From NCBI RefSeq assembly GCF_018882155.1, contig NZ_JACVPA010000001.1:496001-560000 (forward strand): 64,000 nt of DNA, read 5' to 3'. The stretch is from Polynucleobacter nymphae. GTDB lineage: Bacteria > Pseudomonadota > Gammaproteobacteria > Burkholderiales > Burkholderiaceae. The notes under the pieces were generated by a model, which saw only the letters and a program-made list of their open reading frames with translations, ran no database searches and was not told where the DNA came from. The stretch's first letter is position 1. Each line of letters begins with the position of its first letter. Shown here one piece after another: positions 11,685 to 19,966 of this stretch. Made by a program: the position numbers and the translations under genes.

Positions 11685-13457
11685 ATGACCAAGCAGAGCA
11701 ACAAGACCAATCCCCGTGGGTTTCGTACCCTTGCAGCACTCACCCCTTTTCTAAAGCCCTATAAAAAGCAATTTGTTCTGGCGATCTTTAGTTTGCTTCT
11801 GGCTGCCAGTGCAACCTTAGCTGTTCCCTTCTCTTTTAGACAAATCATTGATTTGGGATTTAATGCCAATGATGGCAGCCAAATCAATACGACTTTTTTA
11901 ACCTTATTTGCTGTGGCTTGTTTAGTCGCATTAGGGACGTCACTACGTTTTTATATGGTGTCTTGGTTAGGCGAAAAGATTACGACGGATATTCGCTCGG
12001 CAGTCTATAGCCATGTGATTAAACAAAGCCCTGAGTTCTTTGAATCCACGCACAGCGGTGAAATCCTCTCGCGCCTCAATACTGATACCGTCCTGATTCA
12101 GACCTTAATTGGTACTAGCGTCTCGATGGCGATTCGCAATATGCTTTTACTGGCAGGTGGCCTTGTGATGATGTTTATTACTAGCCCAAAATTATCGGTG
12201 CTGATTTTTGCTACTTTACTGCTGACCATCATTCCTACCGTGATCATGGGGCGGCGTGTTCGCAAGCTCTCGCGTAATTCACAAGATAAAATTGCCGATG
12301 CCTCTGCCCTAGCGAGTGAGAAATTAAACGCGATTCCAACAATTCAGTCTTTTACCAATGAAAAAATTGAAATTAATCGCTTTAACCAATCCATTCAAAC
12401 TGCACTTGTAGCAGCCATCACCCGAACGCAAGCCAGATCTTTGCTGACCTTTGTGGCAATTCTATTTGGCTTTACCAGCATTATTTTGGTTCTGTGGCTT
12501 GGTGCTTATGCCGTCATGGATAACCAAATTACCGCTGGAGAACTCTCTCAATTTATTTTGTATGCCGTGATTGTTGCTGGTGCGATTGCTGGCATCTCTG
12601 AAGTGATTGGTGATACCCAAAGAGCGATTGGTGCTAGTGATCGTCTGTTAGAACTTCTGAATGTAAAGTCCTCTATTCAGACGGTAGCGGTAGTGGAATC
12701 AATTCCAGAGGTTAATGCTAATGGTATTGGAGTAGCGGTAGACAATCTGTGCTTTCACTATCCTTCTAATCAAAACCCTGTTTTATCGGATGTCTCCTTT
12801 GAGATCAGACCTGGTGAACGTATTGCTGTTGTTGGCCCCTCAGGTGCTGGTAAGACTACCCTCTTTCAACTACTGCAACGCTTTTACGATCCCACTAGCG
12901 GAAAGATTCTGTTTAATGGCATCAACATTCGAGATCTGGAACTTGAGCAACTTAGAAAAATGATTGGTGTAGTGCCACAGGACATCGTGATTTTTTCTGA
13001 TAACGCCATGGAAAATATCCGTTTTGGAAAGATGGATGCCACCGATGAGGAAGTGTTCGCTGCTGCTCGCCTGGCAATCGCTGATGAATTTATCTCTAAA
13101 CTGCCTGAAGGCTACCAAAGCTTCTTAGGTGATCGCGGTATTCGTTTATCGGGTGGGCAAAAGCAGCGTATTGCCATTGCCAGGGTCTTATTAAAAAATC
13201 CAGCCCTATTGCTTTTAGACGAAGCAACGAGTGCTCTTGATGCTGAATCAGAATTACTGGTGCAGCGCGCTCTTGAGGCTGCCATGGATCATCGCACTAC
13301 CATTGTCATTGCCCATCGACTCTCTACAGTCAAGCAAGCCGATAAGATTTTGGTGTTAGAGAACGGACGCATCATCGAAACAGGAACGCATGCGGATTTA
13401 ATCTTGCGCAGTGGTCTGTATGCCCGTTTGGCTAAATTGCAATTTACGGATCAGTAA
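11685..13457 (+). CDS. ABC exporter, fused permease and ATPase (MsbA/LmrA type)
   Basis: 590-residue half-transporter: six predicted membrane helices in about residues 25-310, then a nucleotide-binding domain with Walker A GPSGAGKTT near residue 385, the signature LSGGQKQR, Walker B LLLLDEATSALD and the switch histidine in VIAHRLSTV. Such proteins work as homodimers and export lipids, peptides or drugs; the MsbA-like layout points to a lipid or multidrug substrate, but no sequence feature decides this. ATG 11685 is preceded by AGGGA. It is transcribed alone and diverges from the small membrane gene on its left. Confidence 0.88.
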   Translation: MTKQSNKTNPRGFRTLAALTPFLKPYKKQFVLAIFSLLLAASATLAVPFSFRQIIDLGFNANDGSQINTTFLTLFAVACLVALGTSLRFYMVSWLGEKITTDIRSAVYSHVIKQSPEFFESTHSGEILSRLNTDTVLIQTLIGTSVSMAIRNMLLLAGGLVMMFITSPKLSVLIFATLLLTIIPTVIMGRRVRKLSRNSQDKIADASALASEKLNAIPTIQSFTNEKIEINRFNQSIQTALVAAITRTQARSLLTFVAILFGFTSIILVLWLGAYAVMDNQITAGELSQFILYAVIVAGAIAGISEVIGDTQRAIGASDRLLELLNVKSSIQTVAVVESIPEVNANGIGVAVDNLCFHYPSNQNPVLSDVSFEIRPGERIAVVGPSGAGKTTLFQLLQRFYDPTSGKILFNGINIRDLELEQLRKMIGVVPQDIVIFSDNAMENIRFGKMDATDEEVFAAARLAIADEFISKLPEGYQSFLGDRGIRLSGGQKQRIAIARVLLKNPALLLLDEATSALDAESELLVQRALEAAMDHRTTIVIAHRLSTVKQADKILVLENGRIIETGTHADLILRSGLYARLAKLQFTDQ

Positions 13458-13480
13458 GGAATCAAGAAGGTAGTGCAGCC

Positions 13481-13612
13481 TTAGATTATCCGTAGTATTT
13501 TCAGAATTCCCCAGACCATCCAAATAATAGCCAGCACTAGGATAGTTCGTGCATCTAGTGAGACTCGGAATAACTGTAATTGCCTATGAGAACACTCTAT
13601 AGAAACTCGCAA
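13481..13612 (-). CDS. Possible 43-residue single-pass membrane protein
   Basis: A reading frame of 43 codons starts at TTG 13612 and stops with TAA at 13481. Six bases before the TTG is a full Shine-Dalgarno run, AGAGGAGG. The product has a polar N-terminal half (RVSIECSHRQLQLF) and one hydrophobic helix (TILVLAIIWMVWGILKIL) ending in basic residues. It is convergent with the ABC exporter, ending 23 bases from its stop. The strong ribosome site and membrane-like composition favour a real gene; the non-ATG start and small size are against it. No family recognised. Confidence 0.4.
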   Translation of the reverse strand: MRVSIECSHRQLQLFRVSLDARTILVLAIIWMVWGILKILRII

Positions 13613-13701
13613 AGCTGACCTCCTCTATATTGAAGAGTTCAGCGTAGAGAATTGGGATGACGATGAATAGAGATTAGGGATGAATTAGGCGTAGGAAGGG
13701 A

Positions 13702-13757
13702 TTGACTATCTTTAATCATTATTTGCTAATTTTTAGCATAATCGTGCTAATATTTAG
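13702..13757 (+). promoter_or_regulatory. Promoter with tandem palindromic operator for the MNT/HEPN/HigA island
   Basis: TTGACT (13702-13707), a 17-base spacer and GCTAAT (13725-13730) form a plausible promoter. The -10 overlaps a perfect palindrome TGCTAA-TTT-TTAGCA (13724-13738). A second, imperfect copy TGCTAA-TAT-TTAG begins 21 bases later at 13745, two helical turns away, and ends 2 bases before the ATG. This is what one expects of autoregulation by a DNA-binding antitoxin: either the winged-helix protein encoded next or the HigA-like protein at 14747. Confidence 0.55.
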
Positions 13758-13759
13758 TT

Positions 13760-14335
13760 ATGTCACTATCAAATGCCCTTTTTACTAGCAGTCAAAGCCA
13801 GGTTCTAGGCTGGATCTTTGGTCATCCTGAACGAGAATTCCATCTCAACGAGCTTTTGCGCCTGACTCAATTGAGTAGCGCATCCCTGCAGAGAGAACTC
13901 AATCGACTTTCTCAAAGTGGCATTGTGAGTTCTAAAAAAGTTGGTAATTTAAGAATATTCAAAGCCAATCGACAATCTCCTGTTTATATAGAGTTGCATA
14001 GTCTTGTTAAAAAGACTCTGGGTATCGATCATGAAATTAGTCTCGCATTAGCCCCACTTCATTTAGAGTTAAAACATGCTTTGATCTACGGCTCAGTTGC
14101 AAAAAATACCGATACAGGAAGTAGTGATATTGATCTCATGTTGGTCGGTAAGAATTTACGTCTTAGTAAAATATTGGATCTACTCACCCCAGTTGAATCT
14201 AAGTTAGGACGAAAAATTAATCCCACCTGTTACACACCCAAAGAATTTGAAAGTCGACGCGCAGAGCGCTCCTCGTTTATTAATAAAGTTTTAGCCCTTC
14301 CTACCATTGCTGTGTATGGTGCTGCAATTGACTAA
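13760..14335 (+). CDS. Winged-helix DNA-binding protein fused to an MNT nucleotidyltransferase domain
   Basis: 191 residues in two parts. Residues 1-75 form an ArsR/MarR-like winged helix (LNELLRLTQLSSASLQRELNRL is the likely recognition region). Residues about 85-190 form a minimal nucleotidyltransferase with GSVAKNTDTGSSDID, which fits the GSx10DxD motif of MntA-type antitoxins that modify a HEPN toxin with AMP. The protein could repress its own operon and neutralise a HEPN partner. The next frame does encode a HEPN-type protein, overlapping this gene by 20 bases, but it carries an internal stop. No good ribosome site precedes ATG 13760, so the transcript may be nearly leaderless. Confidence 0.8.
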   Translation: MSLSNALFTSSQSQVLGWIFGHPEREFHLNELLRLTQLSSASLQRELNRLSQSGIVSSKKVGNLRIFKANRQSPVYIELHSLVKKTLGIDHEISLALAPLHLELKHALIYGSVAKNTDTGSSDIDLMLVGKNLRLSKILDLLTPVESKLGRKINPTCYTPKEFESRRAERSSFINKVLALPTIAVYGAAID

Positions 14336-14786
14336 ACCAAACCTAGATAATTTAGTCAAAAATAGATACCTCAAACAAGAACCCTGCGATAAAGAAGAAG
14401 TTACACGAATGCTGGGAATTGCCTATAGGCGCTTGCTAGATTGACAAATACAAGAGGTGTCTATAGAAGGTCGATTTACCTCTGCCTACAACGCAGCTCA
14501 CAATGCTGCCCTAGCTGCATTACGCTGGCATGGCTACAGAAGCGAGAATCGATTCTTGGTATTTCAGTGTCTTGGTGATACGCTAGGATGGCCTGCTAGT
14601 AAATGGAGAGTATTTGATTCGGCTCATCAGAAGAGAAACCTCGCAGAATATGAAGGCTATCTTGAAGTTGAAGAATCTACTATCAAAGAGTTAAGAGACT
14701 TAACGACCTCATTAATCAAGGATGTAGAGAAGCTAGCAAAAATATCATGCGTAAAAGATCACCTACCCATCCAGGCGCCATCTTGA
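14316..14786 (+). pseudogene. HEPN-domain gene interrupted by an in-frame TGA
   Basis: From ATG 14316, overlapping the MNT gene by 20 bases, a frame runs 42 codons (MVLQLTKPNL... to AYRRLLD), meets TGA at 14442-14444, and continues in the same frame for another 113 codons (from QIQEVSIEGRF) to a stop at 14786. Both sides read as one helical HEPN-type protein with the family pattern EGRFTSAYNAA, LRWHGYR, FQCLGDTLG, KRNLAEYEGY. A single base change restores it. The 3' part could be made alone from GTG 14457, losing the first helix. After the RN pair there is no histidine, so the Rx4-6H RNase motif of active HEPN toxins is not evident. Confidence 0.7.
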
Positions 14787-15049
14787 GAGAAGATGTCTTT
14801 CCTTCGCTTGGCATCTCTGTCACCGAGTTTGCTAGGCACCTTGGAATTTCTAGGCAGACACTTCACTCTGTACTAGCCGAAAAGAGTTCAATCACTCCAG
14901 AGCTAGCTCTGCGTATAGGAGCATTCTTGGGTAATGGTCCACAACTGTGGATAGAGATGCAGTCTAGATATGATTTGTGGCAAGCAGAGGTCAAACTGAA
15001 GAAAGTGCTACCTAAAATTACTCTCTTTAAAGATCTTTTAGCTGCTTAA
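14747..15049 (+). CDS. higA: HigA-family antitoxin-like XRE regulator
   Basis: 100 residues typical of HigA/VapI antitoxins: THPGAILREDVFPSLGIS at the N-terminus, a helix-turn-helix (EFARHLGISRQTLHSVL) at about 25-42, then ITPELALRIGAFLGNGPQLWIEMQ. HigA normally follows and neutralises the mRNA-cleaving HigB and represses the pair through an upstream palindrome. Here no HigB frame precedes it; the gene begins 40 bases inside the end of the HEPN frame, so it is part of the MNT-HEPN transcript. It may be an orphan, or it may regulate the island through the palindromes at 13724-13757. Confidence 0.8.
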   Translation: MRKRSPTHPGAILREDVFPSLGISVTEFARHLGISRQTLHSVLAEKSSITPELALRIGAFLGNGPQLWIEMQSRYDLWQAEVKLKKVLPKITLFKDLLAA

Positions 15050-15068
15050 ACCACTACCCGATAGTTCT

Positions 15069-16808
15069 CTAGTAAATATCAGGCTCTGGCACTGGTTTAC
15101 CAAAGCTGGTTTCTAGGAAATCAAAGTCACAACCATCTTCTGCTTGCAAGATGTGGCGGCTAAACATCCAACCGTAGCCGCGTTCATATTTTGGTGCTGG
15201 CGCAATCCACTTAGCTTTTCTTTGATTGAGCTCTTCATCACTAACCTCCAGATGAATTTTTCTATTGGGGACGTCAACAGTGATCAGGTCACCTGTTTTT
15301 ACAAGTGCCAATGGTCCACCGATATAGGCTTCTGGCGAGGCATGCAAAATGCAAGCGCCATAGCTTGTGCCGCTCATGCGCGCATCCGATAAACGCAGCA
15401 TATCGCGTACACCTTGCTTAATGAGCTTTGCCGGAATGGGCAACATGCCCCACTCGGGCATGCCAGGACCGCCTTTAGGACCTGCGTTTCTGAGAACTAA
15501 GATGTGATTTACGGTGACGTCGAGATTTTCATCTTCAACGGCTTTTTTCATTTCAGGATAGCTATCAAATACTAAGGCTGGGCCGGTATGTTTTAAGAAT
15601 TTCTCCGCACAAGCACTTGGCTTAATGACTGCACCACCAGGGGCAATATTGCCTTTGAGTACTGCGAGTGCGCCCTCTTGGTAAATCGCTTTATTAAGAG
15701 GCCTGATGACATCTTCGTTATGTACTTCTGCGTTTTTAATATTCTCGCCAATCGTTTTACCAGTAACCGTCATTGCGCTTGGATTGAGATGTGAGCCCAT
15801 TTGCTTGAGTAGTGCAGGCATTCCTCCGGCGTAATAAAAGTCTTCCATCAAATATTGATCGCCACTTGGACGAATATTGGCAATCACGGGAACTTTTCTG
15901 CTGGCCGAATCAAAATCATCTAAGGTTACGGTACAGTCTTTGCCGGCACGCCTTGACATCGCAATCAAATGAATAATGGCGTTCGTACTACAACCCATCG
16001 CCATAGCAGCATTGATCGCATTTAAGAAACTCGTTTTATTAAGGATTTTGGCAGGAGTTAAATCTTCCCAGACCATCTCCACAATTCTTCTGCCGCAAGC
16101 GGCAGCCATGCGTGGATGACTCGCATCAGCCGCTGGAATACTCGATGCACCTGGTAGCGTGATTCCTAATGCCTCTGCAATGCCCATCATGGTCGCTGCT
16201 GTGCCCATGGTCATACAAGTACCGTGACTACGCGCAATGCCTCCTTCTACTTCTAGCCACTGTGCTTCTGAGAGCTTGCCAGCGCGGCGCTCATCCCAAT
16301 ACTTCCAAGCATCAGAGCCTGAACCAAGCACTTTACCCTTCCAATTACCACGCAACATGGGACCAGCAGGTAAATACACAAATGGCAGGCCAGCAGATAA
16401 AGCGCCCATGACTAAACCCGGAGTCGTTTTATCGCAGCCACCCATGAGCACTGCACCATCCACTGGATGAGAGCGAATCAGCTCTTCTGTTTCCATCGCG
16501 AGCATATTGCGATAGAGCATGGTTGTAGGTTTTACATACGTCTCTGACAGCGAAATTGCTGGTAGCTCCAGCGGAAATCCCCCTGCCTGAAAAATACCGC
16601 GCTTGACATCCTCAACCCGTTGCTTGAAATGCGTATGACAAGGATTAACATCTGACCAGGTATTAATAATGGCAATCACTGGCTTACCAGACCAATCCTC
16701 GGGACCATAGCCCATTTGCATGGCACGTGAGCGATGTCCAAATGAACGTAAATCATCTGGTGCGAACCAACGGGCACTACGTAGGGATTCTTTAGTCTTT
16801 TTTGGCAT
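15069..16808 (-). CDS. IlvD/Edd family dehydratase, probably sugar-acid (aldonate) dehydratase
   Basis: 579-residue Fe-S dehydratase that removes water from a 2,3-dihydroxy acid. Cluster cysteines are visible in DVNPCHTH, MGGCDKTTPG and GIARSHGTCMTMGTA, and the C-terminal RLSDARMSGTSYG is diagnostic of the IlvD/Edd family. The N-terminus (RSARWFAPDDLRSFGHRSR) and C-terminus (ERGYGWMFSRHILQAEDGCDFDFL) look like the aldonate subgroup (L-arabonate, D-xylonate, related acids) rather than the branched-chain amino acid enzyme. It starts at ATG 16808 and is alone on its strand, next to a Bug receptor that diverges from it; the pair may serve one sugar acid. Confidence 0.85.
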   Translation of the reverse strand: MPKKTKESLRSARWFAPDDLRSFGHRSRAMQMGYGPEDWSGKPVIAIINTWSDVNPCHTHFKQRVEDVKRGIFQAGGFPLELPAISLSETYVKPTTMLYRNMLAMETEELIRSHPVDGAVLMGGCDKTTPGLVMGALSAGLPFVYLPAGPMLRGNWKGKVLGSGSDAWKYWDERRAGKLSEAQWLEVEGGIARSHGTCMTMGTAATMMGIAEALGITLPGASSIPAADASHPRMAAACGRRIVEMVWEDLTPAKILNKTSFLNAINAAMAMGCSTNAIIHLIAMSRRAGKDCTVTLDDFDSASRKVPVIANIRPSGDQYLMEDFYYAGGMPALLKQMGSHLNPSAMTVTGKTIGENIKNAEVHNEDVIRPLNKAIYQEGALAVLKGNIAPGGAVIKPSACAEKFLKHTGPALVFDSYPEMKKAVEDENLDVTVNHILVLRNAGPKGGPGMPEWGMLPIPAKLIKQGVRDMLRLSDARMSGTSYGACILHASPEAYIGGPLALVKTGDLITVDVPNRKIHLEVSDEELNQRKAKWIAPAPKYERGYGWMFSRHILQAEDGCDFDFLETSFGKPVPEPDIY

Positions 16809-16950
16809 TGGGGTTTAGCCGTGGATTTAAACACCCCTATATTAATGCCTGCTCTCAAAGAAAGGGTATTCCTGCATTTGTTTTATAGTGGGCTATTAAT
16901 TACCCTAATTTACAGGCATCAAATGGGTATGGATTAATAAGGATCTATAT

Positions 16951-17970
16951 ATGAATCGGAATTCCATTTTCATCAAGGCATTGCTTGTCTGTAGCCTCTT
17001 GTGCGCTAGTTCTCTGCCCGCAATTGCGCAATCCGATTACCCCAATAAGCCCGTCAAAATTATTGTGCCCTTTCCTCCTGGTGGCACTACTGATTTAATG
17101 GCGCGTATTTCTGCTGAGCAACTCACCAAAATCTTGAAGCAAGCTTTTGTGATTGAGAATATCGGTGGTGGTGGTGGCGTGATTGGCGCCGAGCGCGCTG
17201 CGGGTGCCCAGCCTGATGGTTATACCCTCGTGATGACGGGTGTTGGGCAAAACGCGGTTGCTCATGGTCTTGATCCCAACCTCAAATATGACTCATTAAA
17301 AGATTTTGCCCATATCACCTTGATTGATTTAGGCCCCAATGTATTGGTGGTGAATCCAGATCGTCCATTTAAAACTCTAAAAGATGTGATCGATTACGCT
17401 AGAAAAAATCCAGGTAAGCTTGACTATGGCTATACCTACGCTTCCTCAGGCCATATGGCGATGGAGTTAATGCGCCAAGCTACTGCCACTTGTGTGGATA
17501 TGAAAAATAAAACCAATTGCAATCCGCTACCCATTGTTGGGATACCGTATCGCGGAGGCGGCCCTCTCATGAATGCCATTTTGGCTAACGAGATACCCAT
17601 GATTTTTATTAATCAAGATGCAGCCTTGCCCTTTGTAGCGGCAGGTAAGTTACGGCCTATTGCGGTAAGCAGTTTGCAGCGTAACGCGCTGTATCCGAAT
17701 GTTCCTACCGTAGCAGAAAGTGGTTATCCAGGATTTCAGGCACTCTCTTGGGCTGGCATTAGCGCTCCTAAAGGTACTCCTAAGCCGATTCTAGATAAGT
17801 TAGAGGCTGCCATGATTCAATCTTTACAAACGCCTGAAGTGAAACAACGCATTGAGTCAGTCGGTTTTGTCATACCGACCTTAGGATCGACTGCGTACGT
17901 CAACTTTTTAAAATCAGAACTTGAGCTATGGACTTCTTTGATTAAGAAGTCTGGGATTAAACCAGAGTAG
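16951..17970 (+). CDS. Bug-family TTT solute receptor with an unusual cysteine pair
   Basis: Periplasmic receptor of the tripartite tricarboxylate transporter family, 339 residues. It has a Sec signal (SLLCASSLPAIAQS) and the family opening YPNKPVKIIVPFPPGGTTDLMA, then AQPDGYTLV and IPYRGGGPLMNAIL. Between residues about 180 and 195 it carries two cysteines, CVDMKNKTNC, in a loop where Bug proteins usually have none; they may form a disulfide. It diverges from the sugar-acid dehydratase (142-base gap) and converges with another Bug gene (17-base gap). Ligand unknown; a carboxylate is likely from the family. Confidence 0.9.
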   Translation: MNRNSIFIKALLVCSLLCASSLPAIAQSDYPNKPVKIIVPFPPGGTTDLMARISAEQLTKILKQAFVIENIGGGGGVIGAERAAGAQPDGYTLVMTGVGQNAVAHGLDPNLKYDSLKDFAHITLIDLGPNVLVVNPDRPFKTLKDVIDYARKNPGKLDYGYTYASSGHMAMELMRQATATCVDMKNKTNCNPLPIVGIPYRGGGPLMNAILANEIPMIFINQDAALPFVAAGKLRPIAVSSLQRNALYPNVPTVAESGYPGFQALSWAGISAPKGTPKPILDKLEAAMIQSLQTPEVKQRIESVGFVIPTLGSTAYVNFLKSELELWTSLIKKSGIKPE

Positions 17971-17987
17971 TTGCCTCCTGCATTGCC

Positions 17988-18953
17988 TTAGTCAACCGTG
18001 ATTTTTGCCTTTTCTACTACTTTAGCCCAACGACCTTGCTCAGACTTAATGAATGCTCCAAACTGAGCAGGTGTATCTCCTACTAAGACCGCTCCGTCAT
18101 CGAGCATCTTTTTAGAATCTTCTTTTGACTTTAAAGATTTTGCGATCTCTTTTTGCAAGCGATCAATCACCGGTTGCGGAGTGCCGGCAGGAACCATAAT
18201 TCCATACCATTGCGAAGTCTCAAATCCTTTGTAACCAGATTCGGCAATGGTAGGCACATTGGGCAATACTTTTGAGCGCTCTAAGGATCCAACGGCTAAT
18301 GGGCGCAAAGTGCCACCTTTAATCTGACCCATTAATGAAGGCAGGCCATTAAAGGTTGCCTGAATTTGACCGCCGATTAAATCAGTGAGCATTGGGCCAG
18401 ACCCTTTATAAGGTACATGCACTAAATCAATTCCGGCTTCTGAAGAAAAGTACTCCATTGCCAAGTGCCCTGCACTACCATTGCCTGCAGAACCATAATT
18501 AATTTTTCCGGGGTTCTTTTTGGCATCCGCCACTAAATCCGCTAGGGTCTTGTAATTGCTTTTCTCGCTCACTGCAATCACATTGGGTACTTTTGCTACT
18601 AAGGTTACCGGTGCAAAATCTTTATTAGGATCGTAAGGCAGTTTTTTACCAAATAGCGCAGGGTTTACAGCCAAAGTTCCAACGTGACCCAATATCAAAG
18701 TGTAGCCGTCTGGATTGGCGCGCTTGACCTCTTCCATGGCGATGTTGCCAGCGCCACCAGGCTTGTTATCCACATAGACAGATTGGCCTAGGCTGGTACT
18801 CAGACTACTGGCTACTGAGCGCGCAACGATCTCTGAAGTACCTCCCGTAGCAAATGGCACGACTAAGCGAATCGACTTTTCAGGATAGTCTGCAAATACG
18901 AGTGAAGAGCATATGAAAGCTAATACTGTTACAAAAATCTTCAATGCGTACAT
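17988..18953 (-). CDS. Bug-family TTT solute receptor
   Basis: 321 residues with a signal peptide (VTVLAFICSSLVFA), then YPEKSIRLVVPFATGGTSEI, ANPDGYTLILGHVG, GSAGNGSAGHLAME and VPYKGSGPMLTDLIGG, all standard Bug landmarks. It would deliver a small carboxylate to a TctAB-type permease, but no such permease genes are present in the window. It is the last of a leftward run of five genes (PEP mutase-like enzyme, Bug, racemase-like protein, Bug, this gene), 40 bases after the preceding one, so it probably belongs to that operon. Confidence 0.9.
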   Translation of the reverse strand: MYALKIFVTVLAFICSSLVFADYPEKSIRLVVPFATGGTSEIVARSVASSLSTSLGQSVYVDNKPGGAGNIAMEEVKRANPDGYTLILGHVGTLAVNPALFGKKLPYDPNKDFAPVTLVAKVPNVIAVSEKSNYKTLADLVADAKKNPGKINYGSAGNGSAGHLAMEYFSSEAGIDLVHVPYKGSGPMLTDLIGGQIQATFNGLPSLMGQIKGGTLRPLAVGSLERSKVLPNVPTIAESGYKGFETSQWYGIMVPAGTPQPVIDRLQKEIAKSLKSKEDSKKMLDDGAVLVGDTPAQFGAFIKSEQGRWAKVVEKAKITVD

Positions 18954-18993
18954 CCTTCTCTTTTGCTAATCATCAAAATAAGCGGCTAGGCTG

Positions 18994-19965
18994 TTACTCT
19001 ACTTTCTCAATTGCAATGCCAGCATCTTTAGCGGTTTTGCCCCAACGCTCATATTCAGTCTGGATGAGTTTATTGGCTTGAGCAATTGATCCAGGGCTTG
19101 GCTCAATCCCAATCTTGATTAATGCCTCTTTAGTAGCTTGAGTCTCTAAGGCTTTATTCAGGTTTTTATTCAGGGTTTGCAAAACAGATGGGCTTGTTTT
19201 ATTTGGCGCGACGATTAAATGCCAACCACTCATGACTACTGGATAGCCCTGCTCCTGAAAAGTCGAAATATCTGGAGCGCTAGCGAAGCGTTGACTAGTC
19301 GTAATGCCCAAGATTTTAACTTTGCCACCAGCTGCCTGCGGCAAGGCAACGGAGAGGGGCACCATCATCGCCTGTACCTCATCTGCTGCAATTGCGGTGA
19401 TCGCTGGTGCAGCACCCTGAAAAGGGATATGGACTAATTCAATACCAGCTACTTGATTAAACTTCTCAAACGTAATTTGGGATGTGCTACCGATACCCCA
19501 TGAGGAGTAGTTCATTTTTCCAGGCATGCTTTTTGCAAGCGCAACAAACTCTTTAATATTTTTAGCAGGCAATTTTGGATTAACTACCAATGCAAAAGGG
19601 AAATTACCGACTAAGCCAACGGCAGTAAGATCTTTGAGCGGATCATAGTTAATCTTTTTATACACATGGGGGTTGATCGCTAGACTCTCGGGTGTTCCCA
19701 ATAACAAGATATAGCCATCTGGGTTGGCGCGTGCCACAAACTCAGCGCCGATAAGGGTATTGGCCCCGGGTTTGTTATCAACAATCACACTCTGCCCTAA
19801 TTGCTCAGATAGTCCCTGACTAATTGTGCGCGCAGAATTATCCACATTACCGCCTGCAGTAAATGGAACAATTAAGCGAATGGGTTTATCTGGAAATGGA
19901 GCGCCATGGGATAGTGAAGCAATCGTGATTGCTAGTGTGGCTAATAGATATTGGATGAATTTCAC
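18994..19965 (-). CDS. Bug-family TTT solute receptor
   Basis: Start set at GTG 19965, 1 base after the stop of the upstream racemase-like gene and with AGGA about 10 bases before it; a longer frame to 20055 would overlap that gene deeply and hide the signal peptide. The 323 residues begin with a signal (YLLATLAITIASLSHGAP), then FPDKPIRLIVPFTAGGNVDN, ANPDGYILLLGTPE and IPFQGAAPAITAIAADEV. Tight coupling to the AMDase/racemase-like gene suggests the receptor and that protein handle the same or related dicarboxylate. No permease gene adjoins. Confidence 0.88.
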   Translation of the reverse strand: MKFIQYLLATLAITIASLSHGAPFPDKPIRLIVPFTAGGNVDNSARTISQGLSEQLGQSVIVDNKPGANTLIGAEFVARANPDGYILLLGTPESLAINPHVYKKINYDPLKDLTAVGLVGNFPFALVVNPKLPAKNIKEFVALAKSMPGKMNYSSWGIGSTSQITFEKFNQVAGIELVHIPFQGAAPAITAIAADEVQAMMVPLSVALPQAAGGKVKILGITTSQRFASAPDISTFQEQGYPVVMSGWHLIVAPNKTSPSVLQTLNKNLNKALETQATKEALIKIGIEPSPGSIAQANKLIQTEYERWGKTAKDAGIAIEKVE

Positions 19966-19966
19966 T

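Noticed and set aside
14442..14444. In-frame TGA of the HEPN gene read as selenocysteine
   Set aside because: selD is present in the window, but no SECIS-like hairpin is apparent right after the TGA and HEPN proteins of this type are not known selenoproteins. A nonsense mutation is simpler.
15069..16808. Assignment of the dehydratase as biosynthetic IlvD
   Set aside because: The N- and C-terminal segments and catabolic context resemble aldonate dehydratases; the branched-chain enzyme would usually lie away from Bug receptors.
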